A stretch of 64,000 nucleotides of DNA from Methylobacterium tardum (GCF_023546765.1 NZ_CP097484.1:1057501-1121500), one strand, 5' to 3'. Shown: positions 17,827 to 27,702, counted from the first letter of the stretch. Program-made: numbers and translations. Notes: generated by a model from the sequence alone, not told the origin.

Positions 17827-19679
17827 TCACCAATTTCCACCTACGTTCTTCTGCGAGCCCGTCCCGGCGTCTTGAACCGAAACCTGGGTCGTCGTCCCGC
17901 CGACCGCGTCAACCCCTTGTATCGTGCGCGCGCGCGCGCGCGCGCGCGCGCGCGCGCGCGCGCGCGCGCGCGCGCGCGCGCGCGCGCGCGCGCGCGCGCG
18001 CGCGCGCGCGCGCGCGCGCGCGCGCGCGCGCGCGCGCGCGCGCGCGCGCGCGCGCGCGCGCGCGCGCGCGCGCGCGCGCGCGCGCGCGCGCGCGCGCGCG
18101 CGCGCGCGCGCGCGCGCGCGCGCGCGCGCGCGCGCGCGCGCGCGCGCGCGCGCGCGCGCGCGCGCGCGCGCGCGCGCGCGCGCGCGCGCGCGCGCGCGCG
18201 CGCGCGCGCGCGCGCGCGCGCGCGCGCGCGCGCGCGCGCGCGCGCGCGCAGAAGTTCGACGCTCCTGGCATCACACGCACCGCATGAGCCTGAAACGGCT
18301 TGCTTCCAAACAGGGCCCGGAACTCGCCGCCGTTCACGGTAAAATGCGACACGCCGGGACCGAATACGATTCCGGAGTTGCGGCCGACCACACCGCCGCC
18401 GTCCGGGTTGCTGTTGTTGACAATTGTTGGAGTTACAATCCGGATACCGTCACCGCAGGAGAACGTCATTCCATCGAGGGTGTTGGCAATAGCTCGATGA
18501 TTGTTGAGTGTTAGACTCTGGATAGTCCCGCCACGATCACACTGCGTCGCGACTCCGGCTTTCTTGTTGGCGGAGGTCCAAGCGTTCGTGGCGGAGAAGC
18601 CGTAGACGGCACCGGATCCGACGGGGTTCAGGAAAAGGCCATAGCCGGTACCGCTATCGCCAAGGGCGGTGTTAGACACGAAGGTCCATTTTACGCCGCC
18701 TGGCCATCGCCCGGCTGCACACAGGTGCCGTGGCCGGAGGCGGTGAAGTCGCTGTCTGAGATCCACGTCCCGCCAGATTGCGTCAGGCGCACGCCACAGG
18801 CCGCCTGGGCGCCCCCGCCGGCAGTCGTCAGCAGCCCGCGGAGAAAAGTGTCCGAGCCGCCCGAGACCGCGAAGTGGTAGAGCGAAGCCCCATCCGAGCG
18901 GCCACGCTCCAACGCCACGTTCACTGTGTTCGCTCCCGTTACCTCTGCGCCGATATAGGCGCCTGAGAACAGGAAGTCGGAAACTCGGCAATTCGTGCAG
19001 TTTCGGAACAGGACGTAGTGCCCCTCAGTCTGACGCGCCACGCCCGCGCTGTAGATAGATAAATTCTCGATTGCGACATTGCTGACGCTCGACGGATCGG
19101 AGGCGGAGAAGATGTCGCCCGATGAGGTGGATGCAAAGACCGCCGTCGCATTTGCCCCCGCACCGGACAAGCGGATGTTGTTCGGCAAGCTCACGCCCCC
19201 AAGCGGATCCTGCCGCCTGGGATGAGCACTTGACCGCCCGCCCCTGACAGCGTGGCTGCGGCAATCGCAGCCTGCACCGCTGCACTGTCGTCGGTCTTGC
19301 CATCCATCTTGGCTCCGAAGCAGGTCACGTCCATCGGGTGGCCCATGGGAGCCTGCCACCAACCTCCGGCCCCGTCCCGGACGGCGTTCGGGCCGCCGGA
19401 TGAGCCTCGTACGAGCATACAACCCGCACCACGATCGCTCGGGCTCACAAAACCCGACAGGATTATTGCCGAACCGAGGGCGAGGGGATCGACCTTCGCG
19501 AGATCCGTACGGGTCAGTGCGGTCGAGGAGGCATCGAGGGCCTCGGCCGGCAGGATTGCGGTCAGACAGATCAGGAAGAGGAGCGCAAAGCGAATCGTCT
19601 CGGCCTGCCTCGCGCCGTGGTCTGGCACGTACGTTCCTGAGTTCCGGTGCGGCACACAATTGGTTGCCGTGATGGGCAT
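17827..19679 (-). pseudogene. Right-handed beta-helix (pectate-lyase-3-like) protein, frame broken and expanded by a (CG)n tract
   Basis: Minus-strand pieces in several frames reconstruct one protein of about 508 residues plus 108 from the tract. It starts at ATG 19679 (GGGAG upstream). The hydrophobic segment ALLFLICLTAILPAEA suggests export. VTCFGAKMDGKTDDSAAVQA is the conserved N-terminus of pectate-lyase-3 beta-helix proteins, found in tailspikes, polysaccharide lyases and epimerases. Frames change near 19200 (one G apparently lost from a G run) and near 18695 (again one G). After VRVMPGASNFC, 324 bp of (GC)n intervene. Beyond it, a frame ending SQKNVGGNW and TGA at 17827-17829 looks like the true C-terminus. 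Any 2-bp change in the tract would shift that end in or out of frame. Not functional as read. Confidence 0.7.
17926..18249. repeat. Pure (GC)162 dinucleotide tract, 324 bp
   Basis: An uninterrupted alternating G-C run with no deviation over 324 bases. It lies inside the beta-helix gene and encodes Ala-Arg repeats in every frame on both strands, which creates several spurious open frames. Alternating CG is the strongest Z-DNA-forming sequence. Such a length is extraordinary for a bacterial chromosome and could also be an assembly or read-polishing artefact. Confidence 0.97.
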
Positions 19680-19923
19680 TCCGTCTCCCTGATCAAACCT
19701 GAGCGTTTTCTCGGCCTTACAGCGGCGGACGCCACTTTGACAGATTGGTCGCCGTAGACTTAGAGACCCGCGCGGCGCTCAGGTCAGGCGAACGCGACGG
19801 AGTGACAATGGTTTTGGCGAGGGCTCGCATCGAGCGAGGTGATGTCTTGTCGGAGCGCCTGAGCGCTTACAAGGTAGCGACCGCGCCACGGCCACGCCGA
19901 AGGGCAGCCTCCGGGCGTCGGCC

Positions 19924-21720
19924 ATGACCAGGGCGTTATTGGGTACGGCGGGACCGCGCGTCCTGCTAAACCTCGTGCGGCTCTTGCCGAGCGAGAAAGG
20001 CGCGGGAGGTGCCGGCCGCTTGGCGCGGGCTCTCCTGGCCCACCTCCCAAAGCGCGTGCAGTTGCGGGTGGCGATCCTTCACCATTGGCGCAGCTTAATC
20101 CAGGATTTCCCGGAGGTCAGCTTCGAGGTCGTGGACGACGACAGCAACGCGAGTCTGCGGCGGCTCCTGTCCTGGTGCACGTGTTACGTCGATCCGCTGA
20201 ACGGGCTCAGGCCGACGCTCATCGATCCGGAGATCGCCGTTATCGGCTTCGTCCTCGATCTTCAGCACCTGCGCATGCCATGGCTCTACACCGAGGAGCA
20301 GATGGCCGGGCGGCTGGCCGAGTACGGCTACGCTATCGACCGGTCGGATTGGCTTGTCGCGATCTCCCGCTATGAGCGTGACAATCTTGCAGAATTCTAC
20401 GGTGTCGATCGCGTCTCTGTCGTCCACCTCGCCGGCTTCATGGCCGAGGACAGCGGCCTCGACGCCGAAGCCGTGCGCGCGCGACGCGACCGGGTCGGCG
20501 ATTCGGCGCCATATCTCATCTATCCCGCCGTGCCCTGGCCGCATAAGAATCACGACATATTAATCCAGGCGATCGCTATCCTGAAGCAGCGCGGCATGAA
20601 CGTGCCGCTGGCGCTGACGAATACGTCGGGCCACGCCGCCGAGAAGGAGCGGCTGGGCCGTGTCGCGGCGGCCTTCAAGGTCGGCGATCTCGTGGATCTA
20701 CACGGGTTCCTAGATGAGGCGACGCTCCTCGATCTCGTGATCTCCAGCCGCGGCATGGTGTTCCCGAGCCTGTACGAGGGCTTCGGCATTCCACTGGTCG
20801 ACGCCATGGCGCTGGGTGTGCCTGTCCTGGCCAATCCGGCCGCAGCGGTGCCGGAGATCTGCGGCACGGCGGTCACCTACATGCGCAATGCGTCCAACGC
20901 CCTGGCGCTAGCTGACGACATCGCGGCCTTCTGGACCGGAACCGAGATGCGCACGGATCTGATGTACCGGGGTTTCGAACGGGCGCGGGACTTCTCCTCC
21001 GAGCAGATGGTCGCGCACCTCGCCGACGCCATCGACGCGGCCGTCGCCGCCAAGGCGACCTCGGCCCTTCCGCCCCCGAGCCGGTTCACTCCACCCCGTT
21101 TTAACGAATTGGCCGTTTTCGTGTCGTACGGAAGGCTGACGGAGACGGATCGCGCGCAGCTGCGCGCGGCGGGGGACATCCGGGCTTGGCACGCGCGGGC
21201 CTTCGGCGTGGACACCGACGTGACCGTCGGCGTCGACTTCGCCCTGGTGAACGACCCGGACCTGTCGGCTTTCTTCGGTGCCGCCCCCAAGCTCATCCTG
21301 TTCGACGCCGGCGATCTGGCCTCCCTGGACGCCGCCGTGGCGGATTTCGCGATCCGCTACGACCATGCGGACTTCCAACTGGTCACCTCCTATCGCGGCG
21401 GGCTCAGCGCCTACAGCGCCACCAAAGTTCGGGGCGTGTTGGCTGCGCTGCGTCTCTTCGCGCAGGCGGATTGCGCCGAGCCGGATCCACGTTTGCAGGA
21501 TTGCCAGCTCGAGCCCAAGCCAAGCGAAAAGGAGGGCGTGATCGCTTATCAGCGGCGACGGAGTGCCGGCTTGGCTGTCCGCGACGTCCTGCTCCGCCGC
21601 GCCTCTTCGCAGGGGCTGCGGAACGGGACGGTGGCGTTCCTGTCGGATTATTGTACACGCTACGCACGCCTACGCGTGCCGATCGTGCGGCCGCAAAGCG
21701 ATGCCCCGCGGGAGGGGTGA
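19924..21720 (+). CDS. GT4-family glycosyltransferase
   Basis: A 598-residue GT-B fold transferase. The N-terminal Rossmann half has LPSEKGAGGAGRLARALL, a glycine-rich acceptor-side loop typical of mannosyl/rhamnosyl GT4 enzymes. The donor half has YLIYPAVPWPHKNHDILIQA, LVDLHGFLDEATLLDLV, and the signature FPSLYEGFGIPLVDAMALGV with the two glutamates of the E-x7-E motif. About 210 residues after the GT4 domain form an unassigned extension. It precedes the large GT2-GT4 fusion by 80 bp on the same strand. ATG 19924 lacks a strong ribosome binding site. Likely adds a pyranose residue to a lipid-linked glycan. Confidence 0.85.
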   Translation: MTRALLGTAGPRVLLNLVRLLPSEKGAGGAGRLARALLAHLPKRVQLRVAILHHWRSLIQDFPEVSFEVVDDDSNASLRRLLSWCTCYVDPLNGLRPTLIDPEIAVIGFVLDLQHLRMPWLYTEEQMAGRLAEYGYAIDRSDWLVAISRYERDNLAEFYGVDRVSVVHLAGFMAEDSGLDAEAVRARRDRVGDSAPYLIYPAVPWPHKNHDILIQAIAILKQRGMNVPLALTNTSGHAAEKERLGRVAAAFKVGDLVDLHGFLDEATLLDLVISSRGMVFPSLYEGFGIPLVDAMALGVPVLANPAAAVPEICGTAVTYMRNASNALALADDIAAFWTGTEMRTDLMYRGFERARDFSSEQMVAHLADAIDAAVAAKATSALPPPSRFTPPRFNELAVFVSYGRLTETDRAQLRAAGDIRAWHARAFGVDTDVTVGVDFALVNDPDLSAFFGAAPKLILFDAGDLASLDAAVADFAIRYDHADFQLVTSYRGGLSAYSATKVRGVLAALRLFAQADCAEPDPRLQDCQLEPKPSEKEGVIAYQRRRSAGLAVRDVLLRRASSQGLRNGTVAFLSDYCTRYARLRVPIVRPQSDAPREG

Positions 21721-21800
21721 CAGGCCCGCGGCGACTCATACTTCTCGACCGCCTCGACTTCGGGGTGGGATTAGGTCAAGAGGCCTGCAAAGAGCTGGCG

Positions 21801-24800
21801 ATGGCTGGATTGCGTGAGACAGACGGTGGGCGGCAGTCCGCAGGACCAGCCTCCCACGAAGAGCTCGTCGATTCCGATTGGTACCTCGCCACGAACGGCG
21901 ACGTCGCGGAGGCCGGCTTGGATCCGGCGGATCATTACGTCCGCTACGGGCGGGCGGAGGGCCGCTTTCCCAATCCCGCCGCCGCGGCGCGCCACGCCCG
22001 TGAGGCCGGCCTAGTGCAGATGACCCGGGTCGACCCGGTTTGGTACCGCACCGCCTATCCCGACGTTGCGGCAGCGGGCGTCGACCCGGCCGAGCACTAC
22101 GCCCTGTCTGGTCATACCGAGGGCCGCCATCCCAACGCCGCGGCGGCGGCACGTTATGCCCGCGAGGCCGGGCGGGAGCTGATGGCCCAGGTCGACCCGG
22201 CCTGGTACCTCGCCGCCTATCCCGACGTTGCGGCAGCGGGCGTCGACCCGGCCGAGCACTACGCCCTGTCTGGTCATACCGAGGGCCGCCATCCCAACGC
22301 CGCGGCGGCGGCACGTTATGCCCGCGAGGCCGGGCGGGAGCTGATGGCCCAGGTCGACCCGGCCTGGTACCTCGCCGCCTATCCCGACGTTGCGGCAGCG
22401 GGCGTCGACCCGGCCGAGCACTACGCCCTGTCTGGTCATACCGAGGGCCGCCATCCCAACGCCGAGGCGGCCACCAAGCAGGCGCGGCGGTCCGAGGTCG
22501 ACCTAGACTGGTATGTGGCGCGCTACCCCGACGTCTCGAACTCGGGCCTCGACCCAGCCGAGCATTACGCCGTCCGCGGTCACGCCGAGGGACGCCTCCC
22601 CAACTCCGCGCACCTTCCGGTCGAGGCCTGGGCGCCGGCCGAGGAGCAAGCACCGACGGCGACGCCGCTAGCGCAATACCCACTCGTGGCCGTCGTGACT
22701 CCAGTGCGCAACCGGCGCGCTTGGTCGGTGGATTTCGCCCGCATGCTCGACGGGCAGGATTATCCGCTCTTCCGGTTCTACGCAGTAGATTCCAACTCCA
22801 CCGACGGGACGCCTCAGGCCCTCCGAGACCTCGACGTAGCCGGATGCACGGTCCTCTCGGCACCCGACTCGGCCTTCTGGACCGCCGCAACCAATATCGG
22901 CGTCGCCCGTGCCCTGGCGGACGGCTGCGACTACATCCTGACGATCAACGACGACGCCATTATCCCGGCCGACTTCCTGACGGCCATCGTCGGTGCTGCG
23001 GAACGCGCCGGCGCGCGCATCGTGGGTAGCGTGATCGCGTTCGCAAACCAGCCGGGCCGCCTCTGGGGCGTGGGGGCCTATAACGACTGGAACTCCGGCT
23101 CCTTCGTGCAGCTCACCATGGCCGGCACCGAAGACGAGGTCCTGGCGCAAGCTCCCCGCTCGTCCAGCGGCCTGATTGCGGCCGACTACCTGTGCGGCAA
23201 CGGCACGCTGATCCACCGCTCAGTCTTCGAGGATATCGGGCTCTACGACGTCCGGCACCTGCCGCATTATCACGCCGACAGCGAGTTCACGATGCGTGCC
23301 GAGCGCGCCGGCATCGAGCGCTGGATCGCCCCGGACGCACGTCTCTTTAACCGGTTCACGGTTGACGGGGACGGCATCTTCGCACCCCGCAATCAGCGCT
23401 TGTTCTCGTTCCGCTCGGCAAACTACGCGCGGCCTCTGGTCTACATCATTGACACTTATTGCCCGGGCGCGCTGAAGGCGCGGGCCCTAGTGCGGTACTT
23501 TGTGAAATACGTGAAAGATCCGAGCGACCGGATGTGGTCGCGCCTCCTGCGGATCGTGCGGCTGATCGATACCCCCGCAGCTGACCGTCGGGTCATCCGC
23601 GGCGACTTCTTCCCGCCCTCAGACGCCGACCTGCGTGCCGCCGAGGATCTGGAGATCCTACTCAGCCTATCGGAGCCAGCGTTCCTGGCGCTGCTCTATC
23701 CGATCCTGCTCCGACGGCTGGAGTTTGTCGCGGAGCACGCGCGGCAAACCGAGGCGCTTCGCTCCGGCGGCGACCGGCGGAACATCATCCGCGAGATCCT
23801 CGCGCGTCCCGAGGCGCGCTACGCCCGGCACGTGCGGACGGCGTTCCTGTCAGCCTACCTCGACGGGGAGGAGGAACCGGCCGCAGCCCTGTCCCCTGGG
23901 CAACGGCGCCTGTTGGTCGCTTCCATCGGGACGGGCCGGCTGCCGAGCCGAGCCGAGGCGAGAGCCCTTAGCCAGGGAACCGCGGGTCTCGATCAGGATG
24001 TCCCGGGTGCGGAGGCGCTCACCGTGTACATGAACGTCGACGTTCTTTGCATGGCGGTGACTGACCCGAAGGCGGCTACGGGCGTCCATCGCTATGTGCA
24101 CAACGTGATGCAGGAACTTGCCCGCGACGCACGGATCGATCTGCGGCTGTTCCATGCGCCGCAACTCGAGGACAGCGCAGCCGCGCTGCGGGCGGGAAAC
24201 TTCGCGCAGACCACGTTCGCCAAGCCCGGCCTGCGGCCCCGGTCCGGCGTGGCCTTCTATCCCTATTTCCCCTTCGCGGGCGTGGACCCGCGTTTTGAGG
24301 GGCTGCCACAGGTCTTCACGGTTCACGACCTGTTCCCGCTCACGAATCCGAACTGGTTCTCAAAGGTGGCGGTCTCCAAGTTCAACGCACAGTTGCGCTA
24401 CCTCGCCGACGCCGACCACGTCCTGTGCGTCTCGGCGGCTACGGAAGAGGCCCTGCGCGCCACATTTCCGACGTTGCCGGCCACATCGTCCGTCGCCCAT
24501 CACGGTGTGGCGCAGCCGTCCGGGAGCGGCAGGACGGCCGGGTCGGCGCACCCCGTGACGGCTGACGGGGCGCCGTACTTCATCTGCGTCGGGACAATCG
24601 AGCCCCGAAAGAACTTGCGTACGGTTATCGCGGCGATGCGGCACCTAAGAGCCGCATCCGTTCAGGATCTCCGCATGGTCGTGGTCGGTCAGGCGGGCTG
24701 GTCAGTTACGGCTGAGGGACTAACCGATCTTGCGGGCGCCGACGCGGATCGCATAACGTTCCTCGGCCGTGTGCCGGACGAGCAGCTCTGGGACCTCTAC

Positions 24801-25202
24801 GCTGGCGCGGTCTGCACGGTCTTCCCATCGCTCGCGGAGGGCTTCGGCCTGCCGATCGTCGAGTCCTTCGCTTGCGGCACGCCCGTCGTCACGTCCGACG
24901 GGTCGAGCATGGCCGAGATCGCGCGCTCGGGCGCGATCCTGGTCGATCCGACCGATCCGGCCGCCATCGCGGCGGCGGTGGAGCGGCTGGCCACCGACGC
25001 CACCTTGCGCGCCGCACTGGCGCGGGAGGCGGAACTGCGCAGCCGGCAATTCAGCTGGGAGGCCTGCGCGGCGCGTCATGTCGAGGCGTTCATGCGGGTC
25101 GCGGGCCTTAATACGACGCTGGTGCCGGAGAAAAATTTGCTGACGTTCGGCAGAGGGGCCGCCGCTGCCGCGGCACGATCGGAAGGAATCCTCGTTCAGT
25201 GA
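21801..25202 (+). CDS. Bifunctional glycosyltransferase: five EGR repeats, GT2 domain, GT4 domain
   Basis: A 1133-residue protein. Residues 23-270 hold five copies of a 36-residue motif of the form DxxWYxxxYPDVxxxGxDPxxHY followed by GHxEGRxPN; units 2-4 are almost identical. A GT2 domain runs from about residue 293: VAVVTPVRNRRAW, DSNSTDGTP, NDDAIIP (metal site) and GLYDVRHLPHYHADSEFTMR. A GT4 domain runs from about residue 739: TGVHRYVHNVMQEL, FTVHDLFPL, FICVGTIEPRKNLRTVIAAM and FPSLAEGFGLPIVESFACGT (E-x7-E). Two catalytic domains suggest that one polypeptide adds two successive sugars. The stop overlaps the GTG of the next gene (GTGA). ATG 21801 has only a weak AAGAG site; the long upstream frame overlaps the preceding gene and is not used. 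Confidence 0.85.
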   Translation: MAGLRETDGGRQSAGPASHEELVDSDWYLATNGDVAEAGLDPADHYVRYGRAEGRFPNPAAAARHAREAGLVQMTRVDPVWYRTAYPDVAAAGVDPAEHYALSGHTEGRHPNAAAAARYAREAGRELMAQVDPAWYLAAYPDVAAAGVDPAEHYALSGHTEGRHPNAAAAARYAREAGRELMAQVDPAWYLAAYPDVAAAGVDPAEHYALSGHTEGRHPNAEAATKQARRSEVDLDWYVARYPDVSNSGLDPAEHYAVRGHAEGRLPNSAHLPVEAWAPAEEQAPTATPLAQYPLVAVVTPVRNRRAWSVDFARMLDGQDYPLFRFYAVDSNSTDGTPQALRDLDVAGCTVLSAPDSAFWTAATNIGVARALADGCDYILTINDDAIIPADFLTAIVGAAERAGARIVGSVIAFANQPGRLWGVGAYNDWNSGSFVQLTMAGTEDEVLAQAPRSSSGLIAADYLCGNGTLIHRSVFEDIGLYDVRHLPHYHADSEFTMRAERAGIERWIAPDARLFNRFTVDGDGIFAPRNQRLFSFRSANYARPLVYIIDTYCPGALKARALVRYFVKYVKDPSDRMWSRLLRIVRLIDTPAADRRVIRGDFFPPSDADLRAAEDLEILLSLSEPAFLALLYPILLRRLEFVAEHARQTEALRSGGDRRNIIREILARPEARYARHVRTAFLSAYLDGEEEPAAALSPGQRRLLVASIGTGRLPSRAEARALSQGTAGLDQDVPGAEALTVYMNVDVLCMAVTDPKAATGVHRYVHNVMQELARDARIDLRLFHAPQLEDSAAALRAGNFAQTTFAKPGLRPRSGVAFYPYFPFAGVDPRFEGLPQVFTVHDLFPLTNPNWFSKVAVSKFNAQLRYLADADHVLCVSAATEEALRATFPTLPATSSVAHHGVAQPSGSGRTAGSAHPVTADGAPYFICVGTIEPRKNLRTVIAAMRHLRAASVQDLRMVVVGQAGWSVTAEGLTDLAGADADRITFLGRVPDEQLWDLYAGAVCTVFPSLAEGFGLPIVESFACGTPVVTSDGSSMAEIARSGAILVDPTDPAAIAAAVERLATDATLRAALAREAELRSRQFSWEACAARHVEAFMRVAGLNTTLVPEKNLLTFGRGAAAAAARSEGILVQ
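22029..22514 (+). repeat. Three tandem 162-bp repeats inside the GT2-GT4 gene
   Basis: Units start at 22029, 22191 and 22353, each at a GTCGACCCGG. The second and third are identical over most of their length; the first differs in its opening codons, and the third diverges after about 22460. Each unit encodes 54 residues in frame, so copy number can change without breaking the gene. Near-identity at DNA level points to recent duplication. Confidence 0.92.
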
Positions 25203-25840
25203 GCGCTGCATCGGTCACGCTGCATCAGAGCAGCGAGCAGGAGCCAGGCACCATTTCGTGGGATTCGGGCCTCGATTTGCCGATCGAGGCGGAAATCCCG
25301 TTCGACAGCATGCTGGCCGGGACAGGCTGGTACCCCTCGGAGATCTTCGAAGGCGTGTGCTTCCGGTGGATGGGAAGCAAGCCCACGGCGCGTGTCTTTG
25401 CGGTCCTCGACCGCGCCGTTGACCTAGAACTGAGCGTGTACGTGCCACACATAGCGGATCACGCGTACTGGGAGGCGGTGACATTCAGCGTAGACGGGCA
25501 TCCCGTCGCCGCAACCCTTACGGCCGACGAGGTCCGCCGATACGTGATTTCGCTCCCGGCGCGCGCACCCCGCTCCGCGGACCCGACCGGGACCGAGCCG
25601 CGCGACTTGGCGGAGAGCCTCACCGAGATCGAGGTATGCGCCCCATTTGCCAAGCAGCCCAATCCGAGCGATGCGCGTACGCTCTCGATCGGCGTCTCGC
25701 TGCTGCGCGTCCGGCCAGTCGCTCCCGAGGTGCTCGCGCGCAACCGGCTCATCGTCCGCGCGGCGCTGCTGTCGTATTTCGCGGGGCGAGACGTAGCCGG
25801 CCTGATCCCAGCCTCGGACGGGCCCGGCGCCACCTCATGA
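25199..25840 (+). CDS. Unrecognised 213-residue protein in a glycosyltransferase operon
   Basis: Starts at GTG 25199 within the GTGA stop overlap of the GT2-GT4 gene and ends in an ATGA overlap with the next gene, so its translation is coupled on both sides. It is rich in alternating hydrophobic stretches (FAVLDRAVDLELSVYVPHIA, VTFSVDGHPVAATL) and looks like a beta-sandwich, possibly carbohydrate-binding. No signal peptide or catalytic motif is seen. I do not recognise a family. Coupling suggests a subunit or accessory factor of the adjacent transferases (inference). Confidence 0.75.
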   Translation: MSAASVTLHQSSEQEPGTISWDSGLDLPIEAEIPFDSMLAGTGWYPSEIFEGVCFRWMGSKPTARVFAVLDRAVDLELSVYVPHIADHAYWEAVTFSVDGHPVAATLTADEVRRYVISLPARAPRSADPTGTEPRDLAESLTEIEVCAPFAKQPNPSDARTLSIGVSLLRVRPVAPEVLARNRLIVRAALLSYFAGRDVAGLIPASDGPGATS

Positions 25841-27702
25841 GCCTTGACATCACGGAGCAGGTGCTCGCGGGCAGCCTGCGCGAACTGCACGCGTGCTTGC
25901 GCGTCTGGCTCGCCGACGGCGCGCCGGTTGATGCGAAGCTTGCTGCTGACGCGCGCGATCGCTGGATCGGGCTCGTCAGTCATCACCAAGCCGAGTCGGC
26001 CCTGGCCCTACTTGCCAAGGAGGCCGGTGCGGTTTTCTTCGCAATCGCCCATGAGCCCCGCGTTCTCGACGCGATATTCCAGCTTCCGGCTCCGTCTGAG
26101 AGGGTCCGCGACGCGTGGGGCGCCCTCGCTCAAGATGATCCCCGCCGACTGCTCGGCGGCATATTCCTGTGTCCGCCCTTCGATTTGGACGGGCTCGAAT
26201 ATTTCGTCGCGCAGGGGCGCTTCGATAATATCCTTCTGATCTACGCGACGTGGCAACCGCGGTGCTTCGAGACGGATGCTCAGCGTGCCCGCTTCGTCGC
26301 TTACGGTGCCGCGCTTGGCGCCGCGCTCGCCGACCGGATCGAGAGCGCCACCGGTCCGTTGAACACGTTTCTGGACCATAGCGTCCGCTCGATCGGCGGC
26401 GGGATTGTCTACTCGTGTGAGGGGATGCTCGTCGAACACGCGCGGGCGAAGAGCCGCGTGATCCGCGCCTATCTCAAGCGCAGACATGGCCTCGATCCTG
26501 CCAAAACGAGCCAAACGGAACGGCTTCCCCGTGGCCCCACGATCCGGATTGGGCTGCTCTGGGCGGATACTGACTGGCGTACGGAGAACATCGTCGGGGC
26601 GGCGTCCGTCGACCGTCTGCGGGATCATGGCTTCCACATCGTCTCGATCATCCACCATAACCGCCCGGCAACGAAGGATCGGCGGACTATGGAGGGCCGA
26701 ATTGCCGCCCTGAGCCATGAGGTCGCCGACCTCAGCCGAGCGCGCGGGCTGATGGAGCAAGCTGAGGCGATCAAAGCCCTCGATCTCGATTGTCTGATGT
26801 TCATGACGAACGTTACGCACGGCTATAACGACTACATCGCCCTGGCGACGTTGCGGCTGGCGCGGTGGCAAGCGGTCAACCTGTGTGCTGTGGTCACGAC
26901 GGCGTTCCCGGCCATCGACCTCTACATCTCCGGCCTGCTCTCGGAGAGAGCCGAGAGGCCGCAAGACGGCTACACCGAGGCGCTCGTGCGCCTGCCGGGA
27001 TCGTGCCTCGTGTTCGACCGCCAAGGCGAGGGGAGGAAGCACCATAGCGCGAAGCTTTCCTTCCAGCGCCTACGCGACCCATCGACGGTCACACTGTTCG
27101 GCAGCGGAGCAAATTTCTACAAAATCCATCCTGCTCTTACCGATACGTGGACGCAGATCTTAGCCGAGACGCAGAATAGCCGACTCGTGCTGTACCCGTT
27201 CAACCCAAACTGGAGTTCCGATTTTGCGGGTCGGCGCTTCCTGCGCCGCTTCAGCGATCAGCTCATCGCGCGGGGAGTCGATCCCGCGCGCGTGACCGTG
27301 GCGGGTCCCTGGCGGGACGCGGGGGTCGTGGCCGACCTTCTATCCGAGGTTGACATCTATCTCGACAGCTTTCCCCACAGCGGCGGATTGTCGTCGCTGG
27401 ACGCCCTACGGTTGAACATACCGATCGTCACGAAGGGCGGCCCCACACAGCGCGAGAACCAGACCGCCGACTTGCTGGATCTGATGGGGTTGTCGCGCTA
27501 CGTCGCGGACTCTGTCGACGGTTACCTGCGAACGGCCTGCATACTTGCCGAGGATCTCTCCGCCTGGGCCGCATTCAAGGTCGGCATAGCGCGGGGCATG
27601 CGCGCCGCTCCGTTCTTCGACACGGTCACATACTCCGCCCGGCTGGCCACCGCGCTGCGCTCGGCGGTGGTGGCGCCGGCAGCCCGGGATTCTGAACTGT
27701 GA
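25837..27702 (+). CDS. OGT/SPINDLY-like (GT41-type) glycosyltransferase
   Basis: A 621-residue protein starting at ATG 25837 in an ATGA overlap. The C-terminal half resembles the catalytic part of O-GlcNAc transferase/SPINDLY proteins: IRIGLLWADTDWRTENIV (start of the GT-B N-lobe), VTLFGSGANFYKIHPA, ARVTVAGPWRD, and DIYLDSFPHSGGLSSLDALR with PIVTKGGPTQRENQ, which is the UDP-sugar-binding end of GT41. The N-terminal 240 residues are helical, but clear TPR units are not visible. GT41 enzymes glycosylate Ser/Thr of proteins, while bacterial relatives such as HMW1C modify Asn of adhesins. A protein target is thus possible here, but a glycan acceptor cannot be excluded. Confidence 0.75.
   Translation: MSLDITEQVLAGSLRELHACLRVWLADGAPVDAKLAADARDRWIGLVSHHQAESALALLAKEAGAVFFAIAHEPRVLDAIFQLPAPSERVRDAWGALAQDDPRRLLGGIFLCPPFDLDGLEYFVAQGRFDNILLIYATWQPRCFETDAQRARFVAYGAALGAALADRIESATGPLNTFLDHSVRSIGGGIVYSCEGMLVEHARAKSRVIRAYLKRRHGLDPAKTSQTERLPRGPTIRIGLLWADTDWRTENIVGAASVDRLRDHGFHIVSIIHHNRPATKDRRTMEGRIAALSHEVADLSRARGLMEQAEAIKALDLDCLMFMTNVTHGYNDYIALATLRLARWQAVNLCAVVTTAFPAIDLYISGLLSERAERPQDGYTEALVRLPGSCLVFDRQGEGRKHHSAKLSFQRLRDPSTVTLFGSGANFYKIHPALTDTWTQILAETQNSRLVLYPFNPNWSSDFAGRRFLRRFSDQLIARGVDPARVTVAGPWRDAGVVADLLSEVDIYLDSFPHSGGLSSLDALRLNIPIVTKGGPTQRENQTADLLDLMGLSRYVADSVDGYLRTACILAEDLSAWAAFKVGIARGMRAAPFFDTVTYSARLATALRSAVVAPAARDSEL

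Noticed and set aside
17926..18249. Origin, attachment site or satellite-like element
   Set aside because: No DnaA boxes, integrase or flanking repeats accompany the CG tract.
17608..18991. Several Ala-Arg repeat proteins on both strands
   Set aside because: They arise only because (GC)n has no stop in any frame. The only natural sequence is the beta-helix part on the minus strand.
21186..21800. N-terminal extension of the GT2-GT4 protein
   Set aside because: This part overlaps the upstream GT4 gene in another frame and is Arg-rich; the natural protein begins at 21801.
22029..22514. CRISPR-like array
   Set aside because: The 162-bp units are contiguous coding repeats without spacers, inside a glycosyltransferase gene.
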